Assembly: GCF_903679515.1 (NCBI RefSeq)
Contig: NZ_CAHOYM010000017.1
Span: forward strand, 1 to 36,041
Direction of reading: 5' to 3'
Length of the DNA stretch: 36,041 nucleotides
DNA from: Bartonella gabonensis
GTDB lineage: Bacteria; Pseudomonadota; Alphaproteobacteria; Rhizobiales; Rhizobiaceae
Below are positions 1 to 7,487 of the stretch, in pieces (positions within the stretch are counted from its first letter, which is position 1; each line of letters starts with the position of its first letter). The notes under the pieces were generated by a model. The model was not told the origin of the DNA. It saw nothing but the letters and a program-made list of their open reading frames with translations, and searched no databases. Made by a program: the position numbers and the translations under genes.

Positions 1-30
1 CCCACACACAGCTACCCCACACACAGCTAC
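1..30. repeat. Two 15-bp tandem units
   Basis: The unit CCCACACACAGCTAC occurs twice in a row at the window edge, so the array may continue outside. No gene is evident between here and 541. The stretch is AT-rich and holds only short chance ORFs. Confidence 0.6.
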
Positions 31-541
31 AACCTCCCCACACCGCCGCTGCGGCCATAACACCCCTTTTGAGAATATTCATCAAAAGTACTTTTATTCT
101 TTTCTCAATCATTTCCTCCTAACCCAGCTTTATGACATGCAAGAAAGAGATTTATGCAATTTAAAAAATTCAATCTAAAAAAATGTACCATGAGAAAATT
201 TTAACGAACGCTCATTCAACTTAAAAAGGGGAAATGATCGTTCAAAATAGAACGCGTCCATTTTCATTGAGAATCTTGTAGACCAAGAATAAATGTAGCG
301 ACTCTAAGACAACAGCTCTTCTTGAAAGAGAGCCGTTTAGCATGAATAAAAGCGCTAACATTTCTTTCAAAGTTTTAAGGTTATTTTGTCAACAATACTT
401 GTTAAAGTGAATTGATTGCGACAACCATGCAATACAATCACAATTGCTCTTTATAGACAGCAGAGTGATATGTGTTATTTATTGACAATCCTTACATATA
501 CGCTTTGTGTGAGACTTTTTTTGGGAAAAAAGGAGATTCTC

Positions 542-1060
542 TTGAATATAGCGATTATTTTAGGGACTGTGCGTACCCCTTCATTAACAAGAACTTTAGC
601 CCGTTATTTAGCGGATTGCCTTGTAAAACGGAAAGTATCACCTCATTGGATTGATTTTCGTTCCATCCCCTTATCCGATAGCAGACCCAGATGATCATCA
701 TCAAACTGAGGCTCATTCAAATGCTGTGTTCCGTCAGTTTGTAAAAACCATCGCCGCCGCTCAAGGGGATTATTCTGGCAAGTCCCCTTTATCAAGGATC
801 TTATTCAGGTGTTTTTAAAAATGCTCTTGATCATTTGACCTATAATGCTTTTTTAAATAAACCAGTTGGACTGATCTTTCATGGAAGCACAATCCAAAAT
901 GTGCACAACCGTGTGCGCATTTATTGCAGGTCAGTGCGCACGCCTTATGGTTACGGCACGTTAATGTCAAATAGCCTCTTCCAAAGAGGATTTTACCTCG
1001 GATGATGAAGGTCGTACTTGGAAAGTTATAAGTGAAGAAATACAAACCCGTTGTTAATTT
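542..1060 (+). pseudogene. NAD(P)H-dependent FMN reductase, decayed
   Basis: Remnant of a flavodoxin-fold FMN reductase (SsuE/ChrR-like), a soluble enzyme that reduces FMN with NAD(P)H. A TTG start at 542 sits six bases behind AAGGAG and reads NIAIILGTVRTPSLTR, the FMN phosphate-loop region. The frame then breaks near 670. It resumes one base over as PIADPDDHHQTEAHSN, and after another shift near 765 as IILASPLYQGSYSGVFKNAL, the family's SPLYxGSYxGxxKNALD motif. The reading ends in stops near 1055. At least two frameshifts are needed to rebuild about 170 residues, so the gene is almost certainly dead. The family assignment rests on the two motifs in the right order and spacing. Confidence 0.75.
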
Positions 1061-1114
1061 CTAATGAAATCTGTATATTTTTAAAGCAACGCGTTTAAAG
1101 CAAAGGGGGGGGAC

Positions 1115-1621
1115 ATGAAAAAAAAGATACGCACTATCGTTATTTAGTGGTAGGGGGATGCTTGCTCCTTTGTGTCAATCACTAGAGCCCAAAGAAGTGA
1201 TTATAGCGGGACGCTTTCTTTCCCATAAAATCCAGCTTGAGGCATTCCAAAAAAACAGTTGTGCGTACCCTTAGATTATGATTGTGCAACGTCAAAGGCA
1301 CAATTTTTAGAAGCCGTGAGCCAATGGCATGGTCTAAAATATTGTATATTATGGCTTCATTCGTCAGCCTTTGCCTTTTCTTGCGCCTTAATTGAACAAT
1401 TAGCTCTTTTTCCTAAACCACCCTGTATTCTTCATGTTTTTGGTTCCAACACTCATGATCAAATGATAACGGAATGCGCGCGCAAAAATAAGGTTGATTT
1501 CATATCCATCAAATTAGGACAAAAGACAACGTCAAAAGGCTCACGCTGGCTTACCCATCAGGAAATAAGCCAACAAATCCTAGAGGCTATAAAAAATCAT
1601 ATGATGAAACAAAACTTATAA
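1115..1621 (+). pseudogene. Short Rossmann-fold (SDR-like) protein, decayed
   Basis: Pieces of one protein lie in different frames. An ATG at 1115 follows a G-rich Shine-Dalgarno. A shifted frame reads HYRYLVVGG, then another frame reads MLAPLCQSLEPKEVIIAGR. Together these give a Gly-rich nucleotide-binding turn of the VVGGTGML type followed by the second strand ending in Arg, typical of NADP-binding dehydrogenases. The 3' part is a clean ORF from about 1259 (PLDYDCATSKAQFLEAVS to the stop at 1621), with a late stretch GSRWLTHQEISQQILEAI. Three frames are needed for about 165 residues, so it is a pseudogene. The exact substrate class is unknown. Confidence 0.6.
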
Positions 1622-1643
1622 TCAATCTCTACTTTTTCTGAAC

Positions 1644-1940
1644 CAAGCACACACCCCCTTGAGCTAACAGTTTAACGCTTTTACGATTTTACGTATTCAC
1701 AGAAAACATGAGAGAGCTGATAAACATCAGAAGACTATTGATCATCTCCCTTCAAACAAAGGCAAACATTATTTGTTATAAGAAAAACAGGATCTCCCTC
1801 AAAACCATAAAGTAATGGTATGATCTAAAAGGGTGCCTCCATGCCATGAGTCCTATACGCACTTTTTCATTGCTGCGTCTTATTGCAACGGGACCGCCTT
1901 ATAGTAAAAAACATTTGATAAAAGAAGCAGACAGCACCGC
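1644..1940. repeat. Direct repeat copy 1 (partner 2127-2440)
   Basis: A stretch starting AGCACACACCCC and running through ATTCACAGAAAACA, CATCAGAAGACTATTGATCAT and CCTCCATGCCATGAGTCCTATACGCACTTTTTC recurs about 485 bases downstream with moderate divergence. Read on the minus strand, its distal end (about 1855-1935) matches the 'neck' region of the membrane-protein family described at 2351-2526, but with stops. It is therefore a decayed extra unit of that array. Confidence 0.65.
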
Positions 1941-2126
1941 ATATGCCCCTTATCTTCCTTATCTCTTCAGTGCCCCTCACCCCCTCCTCAAACCTCACCC
2001 TCCACACACGACTTTCCCCAAATTTCCCCCACACATTTTCAACCTTTACGCCCCCACACTTGCAACCTCTACCCATCTATTCGCGCCCTTTTTATCCAAC
2101 CACATTCCCACATTCGGCATACTCTT

Positions 2127-2440
2127 GACCAAGCACACACCCCTAACATACAGTTACACGTTTTTACGATTTTGCTTATTCACAGAAAACAGCAACGAGC
2201 TAATAATCATCAGAAGACTATTGATCATCCCCCTTCAAACAAAGGCAAACGTAAAATGAAATCAACAACGTATGGCACCATACCCCTTACGGCCCCTCAA
2301 AACCATGAAGCAATGGTATGATCTAAAAGAATGCCTCCATGCCATGAGTCCTATACGCACTTTTTCAGCGCTGCGTTTAATTGCCGCGTAACCTTATAAT
2401 ACGATATCAAACGCTTGATAAAAGAAATATACAGGGCCAC
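2127..2440. repeat. Direct repeat copy 2 (partner 1644-1940)
   Basis: Second copy of the repeat. It overlaps the 3' end of the small membrane-protein remnant at 2351-2526. The block between the copies (about 1945-2125) is pyrimidine-rich and shows no convincing gene. The 137-codon plus-strand ORF across it (1846-2259) looks like chance. Confidence 0.6.
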
Positions 2441-2526
2441 AATGGGTATTGTTAAAAACAAATCAAAAAGCCCCCCAGCAGAATCATCAAAAACACCGTG
2501 GCAGCTGCTGCCATCTCGTTATGCAT
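2351..2526 (-). pseudogene. Array membrane protein unit 9, frameshifted N-part
   Basis: ATG at 2526 follows AAGGGAGAAG. It encodes MHNEMAAAATVF and a hydrophobic segment, then stops after 24 codons. One base over, the reading continues LTIPIVALYISFIKRLISYY and then KVTRQLNAALKKCV before a TAG at 2351. This matches the first membrane segment plus basic neck of the other array members (IKRxRLxxxVKKELKxxL). The shift lies in a short T-run near 2454. No second half follows. It was not reported as a normal ORF because each piece is short. Confidence 0.6.
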
Positions 2527-2541
2527 TTTATCTTCTCCCTT

Positions 2542-3123
2542 TTATAAATTGATCGATTGGGGTGCTTTAGTCACTTCTTCCAATTGCTGAATCTTCTTTT
2601 TTAGCCGTGAGGTTAAAATTTCACGAAGGATGACAATAACAGGAACTGATGCCAAAATACATATCAATAAAACAACAAAATAAAAAAAGAAAATGGACAT
2701 AGAGATAAATCTCTTTTCATCCATATCAACATTCACCTGGTTATAAAAAGTCACATAGACATAAACTTTGAAAACCATAAGGATGAAAGAGAGGCATGCG
2801 TGGATGACATAATCTTTATTGGAAAAAGAGAGCCATTTTTTTAACGAATGAGAACTTATCTTTGTGTCCAGCGCTAAATTTTGCTGCACGACCTCTTTAA
2901 GGCTTTTTTTAGAGAAACAAAAATGCTGCGGCTGTTCTTTTATCAAACGTCTCTGCTTCTTCACTTTGAAAATGAGCCTCAACCGCTTGATTAAACAATA
3001 ATAAGACGCCACAATGATCATATTGACAAAAATGGCAAAAACCATCACGGTCTCTACAAAAAAACAGCCCAACGGCAGAAAAAAAATAAAAAGTGCAACC
3101 ACCTCTTTTCTCATGGCCATCAT
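2542..3123 (-). CDS. Array membrane protein unit 8, intact
   Basis: Unrecognised 193-residue membrane protein and one of the two complete members of the array. Order: membrane segment at residues 8-45, basic neck YYCLIKRLRLIFKVKKQRR (about 41-60), a linker ending LKKWLSFSNKDYVIHA (about 94-109), second membrane segment (about 110-128), third (about 143-169), then a basic coiled-coil tail SRLKKKIQQLEEVTK. No signal peptidase site or enzymatic motif is visible. The start ATG at 3123 lies one base after the TGA of the upstream unit, so the two are probably co-transcribed. Function unknown; the plan would suit an oligomeric inner-membrane protein with both ends cytoplasmic or a small immunity-type protein, but neither is shown. 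Confidence 0.7.
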   Translation of the reverse strand: MMAMRKEVVALFIFFLPLGCFFVETVMVFAIFVNMIIVASYYCLIKRLRLIFKVKKQRRLIKEQPQHFCFSKKSLKEVVQQNLALDTKISSHSLKKWLSFSNKDYVIHACLSFILMVFKVYVYVTFYNQVNVDMDEKRFISMSIFFFYFVVLLICILASVPVIVILREILTSRLKKKIQQLEEVTKAPQSINL

Positions 3124-3124
3124 C

Positions 3125-3412
3125 TCACCGATTGATCTTTAGCAACTTTGTTTCTTCTTCCAGTTTTTGTCTTATTTTTTCCAATTTGCGCTCTTTAAAA
3201 TGACGAAGCCCCCAAAGGATTGGAAGCGGAGTCAGAATACAAAACCAAATCAATACCGGTAACAGAAAAATAAGAGAACCAATTTCCTCCCATCTTGTCC
3301 ACTGCAACGGCTCTACCAAAGGTTTCGCACCCGCAGGGATTTCTAAAGCCATCATGATAAGGCCCGTGTAAAACATTGTGCAAAACATGATAAAAAAGGA
3401 TCGCCCAATCAT
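3125..3412 (-). CDS. Array membrane protein unit 7, short form
   Basis: 95 residues with two membrane segments (about 6-25 and 43-70) and a charged tail ERKLEKIRQKLEEETKLLK, equal to the C-terminal half of the array family. The N-terminal membrane segment and neck are missing, and the DY linker is reduced to IGRSFFIMF. A good ribosome site (AGAAAGG, seven bases) precedes ATG 3412, so it may still be translated as a short protein. The stop is followed directly by the next unit at 3123. Function unknown. Confidence 0.55.
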   Translation of the reverse strand: MIGRSFFIMFCTMFYTGLIMMALEIPAGAKPLVEPLQWTRWEEIGSLIFLLPVLIWFCILTPLPILWGLRHFKERKLEKIRQKLEEETKLLKINR

Positions 3413-3590
3413 TTTATACCTTTCTCCCCTTTATAGCTTATCCCTGAAGATACTGTAGATTTTTTAAATGAAAAGAAAGTCTCTTCAACTGTTACGTTTT
3501 TCTCCTGCATTGATTCCCTCTGTTTTTTTATTTTTACGCGCTATTTTAAGGTTCAAGCGCTCTTTAATTTATCTAAACTATTTATTTTTC

Positions 3591-4738
3591 TCAATAATTT
3601 TTTTCATCAATCCCAATTTCTACATCCATATATCTTACTTCCCCGTCCTTGATATAAAGAATATGCGGACGAGCTTTTTTTCCATCAACCTCACAAATCG
3701 TATCCTTTTCATAAACCGTATATCCCTGTTGTCTTAATTCTTCTCGCTTCTCCTCGATCAAATTTTCGTAAACAAAGCGTCTTCTATTGCACAAATTTGG
3801 ATCTGTCGCTCTAAAATAGTCATAACTCTCCACCTCGACGGAATAAGTCTTTGCCGCCTGTTGAAGTAAATCGTAACTAGGCTGCTTTGCCTTTTCTACT
3901 GCTTGAGCGATCACTATCGCGCGTTCCAGATGTTCTTCTTTAATGCTTGTCTCAAAACCCAGTCTCTCACCTTCCATAAAGCTTTTGTGATAAGCATGTA
4001 AAATTTCAACATCACCCAGCAAGGCTAGAACGGCAAGATAGCGCAGCGAATAAAGCGTTAACCGAGGATCAGCAACTTTGAGTTCTCAAGGAAGGGTGCG
4101 ATATTGAGAGCGAAGCATATCGCCAAGATCAACATTGCCCATGGCCTTTTCTAAAGTTTTCTCAAGTGCATAGCGTAAACACCCCGCGCTTACCTTTTCT
4201 TCAAAAATTTCCAATCCCTTCAGATCAAAACTCAATTCGAGAGCAATCAAGCCTCCAGAATTATAAGGATCTATGGTTTGGCAAGCTGCCGCATGAATAC
4301 CAGAAACCACCGCAATGGCACAATCAAATTGCGGATACTCTTTCTCAGCATTATAAAGAAACTGTACTTCACGATCTGGTAAAAAGAAGGTTGCCAAATG
4401 ATCCCCTTTTTCGTCAATTTCTATCCTTCCCCCCAACTCTTTAAAAGCGCCGTTGCACTTTCCATCGTGACAATTTCCTCATCAGAAAAAGAAAATGCCT
4501 TAAACTCTTTTTCTTCAAATGACGGCTTCATCATTGCTGTTTCCCCAAGCGTCTCAAAGGCAACCGATTGTTCAAGAACGCGCCTTAATTCTTTTGTCAC
4601 TTGGCAATATAATCTCACGCGCTTGAAAGTAGAATAATACAATGCCCAAATAAAAATCATACACACAGCAGAAAGCAGCGTGAAGAGAAGCAAGCCTGAA
4701 CCCCATGAGAATAGGACAACGATATCTATATCTCTCAT
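3591..4738 (-). pseudogene. Array membrane protein unit 6 fused to an unknown soluble domain, two lesions
   Basis: Three ORFs are one ancestral gene of about 382 codons. Piece 1 (4738-4421) has a first membrane segment, the array neck FKRVRLYCQVTKELRRVLEQ and then an acidic stretch ending LLKSWGEG*. Adding one base to the G6 run at 4429-4434 continues it as LLKSWGGRIEIDEKGDHLAT. Piece 2 (4436-4086) then ends at an in-frame TGA (4086-4088). The same frame continues ELKVADPRLTLYSLRYLAVL into piece 3, ending at 3591. So this unit has the family N-terminus but, instead of two more membrane segments, a large mixed alpha/beta-looking domain that I do not recognise. It contains two Cys (SGIHAAACQT, SAGCLRY) and a charged C-terminal half. 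Two independent lesions favour a pseudogene. Confidence 0.65.
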
Positions 4739-4751
4739 TTTCCCCTCTCCT

Positions 4752-5113
4752 TTATGCGCTTGTTTGTCGATACGACGCCGCTATCCGCTTCCAAATTGTT
4801 TGCTCCAACTGAGCAATCTTTTTTTCAACAAATACGTAAAAATAATACGGACAACAAAAACAATAGGGATCAATATAAAAATTAAATCTAATATAAACAG
4901 CAGGATAAAAAAGAGAACAGCCGCAACATCGGCTTCCCACCCTGTCAACTTCCACCCAAGCAGCAATGGGATGAAGAGAGCCGTTCTTAAAGCTGCAAGA
5001 ATGAACGTCATACAAAAGATGACTTTATAATTTTTTCTTGTTAGAAATGCTTTTTCCAAAGAAAAAGCCCGTGACTCCTGATCCGATATTGAATTCCCCC
5101 CATTGTGCTTCAT
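4752..5113 (-). pseudogene. Array membrane protein unit 5, C-part with 3' frameshift
   Basis: ATG 5113 begins MKHNGGNSISDQESRAF, followed by the family linker FSLEKAFLTRKNYKVIFCM and two membrane segments (residues about 36-60 and 65-98). As it stands the ORF ends at 4781 with LLKKRLLSWSKQFGSG. Adding one A to the A7 run near 4825 gives LLKKKIAQLEQTIWKR and a stop at 4752, which matches the coiled-coil tails of the other members. The lesion removes only the tail, so a truncated product is possible. No N-terminal neck ORF precedes it. Confidence 0.6.
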
Positions 5114-5238
5114 TGTTTATCCCTCATTGATCTAAAACTTAATCTATTCACACGATTGCCCACTTTCTATTTCACGATTGCCCAATTGTGAAGCTTTGGC
5201 TCTAAAATTCTGAGTGCTTTTTATTTTCCGAAATTAAG

Positions 5239-5274
5239 CCCCTTCTTTCTTAAAGACCCCTTCTTTCTTAAAGA
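5239..5274. repeat. 18-bp tandem repeat, two units
   Basis: CCCCTTCTTTCTTAAAGA occurs twice head to tail in the gap between array units 4 and 5. On the minus strand the units read TCTTTAAGAAAGAAGGGG. No gene lies in 5114-5294. Confidence 0.7.
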
Positions 5275-5294
5275 AAAGTCAAAGCCCCCCCTCT

Positions 5295-5627
5295 TCATTT
5301 TTCTCCTTCATTTTCATGATAAAAGATTATCGAAGCTTTTTTCTGCTCAACCTTTTCTTCCAGGTGCCAGATCATTTTCTTCAATTGATGGGTTACGATA
5401 AACAGCATGATAAAAACAATGGGTAAGAATAAAAAAGTACAGGCAAGAATCCATGCCAGTGGCTCTAATATAGACATAGAAAATAAGTCCTTACCCTTCC
5501 ATATCTTCACGATAACAGCGATCACTGTCGGAAATGTCACCATGACGATCGAAAGAGTGAATATTCTTTTATAGTCAGCCCAAACAAGAGAAAGTTGCTC
5601 TTTATCAAACACGCTGCCACTTTTCAT
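5295..5627 (-). CDS. Array membrane protein unit 4, C-part
   Basis: 110 residues: short polar start, linker KEQLSLVWADYKRIFTLS (the family LxLxxxDYxxIF motif), two membrane segments (about 25-43 and 55-80), and tail HQLKKMIWHLEEKVEQKK. Its ATG overlaps the TGA of the preceding neck ORF (5624-5816) in an ATGA arrangement. The two halves may therefore be translationally coupled, or a once-single gene may have been split by a shift at this A-rich junction. No separate Shine-Dalgarno is seen. Function unknown. Confidence 0.6.
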   Translation of the reverse strand: MKSGSVFDKEQLSLVWADYKRIFTLSIVMVTFPTVIAVIVKIWKGKDLFSMSILEPLAWILACTFLFLPIVFIMLFIVTHQLKKMIWHLEEKVEQKKASIIFYHENEGEK

Positions 5628-5816
5628 TTTTGGGAAATCTGTTTTAATGTACTATCGCGTTCATTCAGCACACATTTCAGCTCTTTTTTCACGCGGCAAT
5701 AAAGCCGCGCACGCTTGATAAACCGATAATAAATGACAACAATGGGCACCCATACTAAGGCATTTAAGAACGTAAATAACAGAATAGATGATTAATGTTA
5801 TAAGACTAATGGTCAT
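5624..5816 (-). pseudogene. Array membrane protein unit 4, N-part, frameshifted
   Basis: ATG 5816 sits behind GGGGGAG and reads MTISLITLIIYSVIYVL. Removing one A from AAA near 5762 continues it as NALVWVPIVVIYYRFIKRAR and then LYCRVKKELKCVLNERD, ending at the TGA overlapping the ATG at 5627. This is the family's first membrane segment and basic neck. In its current state the frame ends early, so the neck is probably not made. Confidence 0.6.
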
Positions 5817-5830
5817 TTTATCTCCCCCTG

Positions 5831-6421
5831 CTATTTTTCATTTTGTGCATTCTGCATACGGATTGCCTGATCGCGCTGTTTGATCGCTTCATCCAACTTT
5901 GGAAGCGTTTCTTTTAATTTTCTGGTTAATTTTATGCTCATCATTGCAATGATGGGAACAACGAGCAGAATTCCTAACCATATCAAGTTCAAGATCAGCA
6001 TGATAAAGACAATGCTATCACTCTTCCACCATACCAAATTTATGTTAGAAAAAGTAATTTGTAGAAGAAAAATAAGAATAAAGACAAAAAAGATTATTTT
6101 CCATTCTTTTGCATAAAGGAGCAGAGACTCTTTAAAATCAAGCAAGCGCATTTTTGCATCAAGGGTCTTATGTGCAAGATTCTGTCTTTTCATTTCTTCG
6201 CAGTCATTGCGCAACTGTTGTATGGCTTGCTTTTGTTGCGTCGTATTCTTTTTCAATTCTTGAGCGAGTTTAAAGGACACCCTCATATGCTTGACCAACA
6301 GGTAAGGAAGCCTGATAATGACCATAAACATTAAAATGGTAATGATGATGATCCCTAAAAGAGCCAAATATTTCATCATAACACTCTTTTTTTCTCTATT
6401 GCCTTGAAATGAAATCATCAT
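5831..6421 (-). CDS. Array membrane protein unit 3, intact
   Basis: Second complete member of the array. I chose the ATG at 6421 because AGAAAG lies six bases upstream; an internal MMKYLALLG start at 6379 is an alternative, and the frame stays open back to a TTG at 6442. Order: membrane segment LLGIIIITILMFMVIIRL, neck LVKHMRVSFKLAQELKK, a Gln/Lys-rich coiled coil of about 45 residues, linker FKESLLLYAKEWKIIFF, two membrane segments, and tail TRKLKETLPKLDEAIKQRD. The upstream unit ends at 6435, so the units are packed as an operon. Unknown function. The long predicted coiled coils before and after the membrane hairpin suggest self-association. Confidence 0.65.
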   Translation of the reverse strand: MMISFQGNREKKSVMMKYLALLGIIIITILMFMVIIRLPYLLVKHMRVSFKLAQELKKNTTQQKQAIQQLRNDCEEMKRQNLAHKTLDAKMRLLDFKESLLLYAKEWKIIFFVFILIFLLQITFSNINLVWWKSDSIVFIMLILNLIWLGILLVVPIIAMMSIKLTRKLKETLPKLDEAIKQRDQAIRMQNAQNEK

Positions 6422-6434
6422 TTTTACTTTCTGC

Positions 6435-6984
6435 TCAAGCAAATGTTTCTAATTTCTTCACTGTTTTTTTCACGCCACACTGAAGGAGACTATAGAGAAT
6501 TAAAACGATAGGCAAAGCCACCACAATACACGACCAGACCCAAAACAGCAGCTGCACGACAAAGTCAATAACGTAAAGCAATAGAGGCGCATGATTGTGC
6601 AAAAAAATCGCAGATTTTGGGAGAAACGCCGCAAAAGCGATAAAACCTACGAAAAGCACCAACATAACGAAAGTGATCGAAAAAAGCATTCGATACTCTT
6701 CTCTTGAAAGTTCCAAAGATTTTTTAAAAGAAAGAGCACTGAAAGGTGTTGCAAGAGCTGTATTCTGTCCTCTACCCTCTGTCTGATAATGCTCTAAATT
6801 CTGCATTGCACTCTTTTTGAGTTTTCGCCGCATTTTCAATAACAAGACTGTCCATTTTATCAAAGAATAATTAAAGTGCCAAGACAATCTTCGCGGTAGA
6901 AAAGAGTACCGAAAGCAATGCAACACAAATAAAGATAGTGCCCCCTAGGCCTATCAACCATCCAATGATTAAAGAAGTGCTCAC
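6435..6984 (-). pseudogene. Array membrane protein unit 2, frameshifted after first membrane segment
   Basis: A GTG at 6984 with a strong AGGGGGGA site four bases upstream encodes MSTSLIIGWLIGLGGTIFIC and continues to LAL*. One frame over, the reading resumes NYSLIKWTVLLLKMRRKLKK, then linker LSFKKSLELSREEYRMLFSI, two membrane segments, and tail GVKKTVKKLETFA ending at 6435. The break is near 6871. The ORF starting at 6926 could still give a product lacking the first membrane segment, but its first 17 residues are out-of-frame sequence. Confidence 0.6.
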
Positions 6985-6994
6985 ACGTTCCCCC

Positions 6995-7487
6995 CTATAG
7001 TCTTGTGTTGAGAGATTGGTTATCGAAAGGTTGCTGCTCTGACACTGTTTCCCATTGCTGCATCATTTCCTTCACATCCCGTTTCACCATGGCAAGAAAA
7101 ATAGAAAAGAGTGGAAAAAAACACAAAAAGACTACCAAAAATCATTGACGGGATAAAACATACAAAAGTCCAAACACTCTTCCACTCCCCATCAGGCAAT
7201 TGTTCAATGATAGGATTTTTAAGACTTTCTCGCATCGCTTCTTGAAAATTTTGTTGCTGCATTTCTTGCAGCTGTTCTTTAGAAATTTGAAAAATTTCCC
7301 AAGGCTTCATATAGACAGTCGCAGCAAAAAGCACCAATAAGAGGATAGCCAAGCAAAAAATGATGACATAATCCTTTGTGGAGAGAACCATCTGCTTTTT
7401 AAAAGCGGCCGATTGATCCAACACGGACTGTGAGACAAAAGCCTTCCCCTTACAGCTAGATGGCTGTTGTGATTGTTCTCTGATCAT
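6995..7487 (-). pseudogene. Array membrane protein unit 1, 3' frameshift in T7
   Basis: ATG 7487 follows AGGGG at eight bases. Residues about 28-50 carry the family linker FKKQMVLSTKDYVIIFCLAI and the second membrane segment, then a loop of about 50 residues rich in Gln/Glu and a third segment. The current frame ends at 7020 in Cys/His-rich sequence unlike the family. Removing one T from the T7 run near 7125 restores LFSIFLAMVKRDVKEMMQQW and a stop at 6995, the expected basic coiled-coil tail. This is the first unit of the array as transcribed. A neck-type N-part was not found upstream. Confidence 0.6.

Noticed and set aside
1-30. Possible CRISPR or satellite at the window edge
   Set aside because: Only two 15-bp units with no spacers; a simple tandem duplication.
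1846-2259. 137-codon plus-strand ORF
   Set aside because: Pro/Thr/His-rich chance frame over a pyrimidine-rich spacer and the direct repeat; no ribosome site, and the minus strand explains the ends as array relics.
5831-6442. TTG at 6442 as start of array unit 3
   Set aside because: It overlaps the coding end of unit 2 and lacks a ribosome site; ATG 6421 has AGAAAG at a proper distance.
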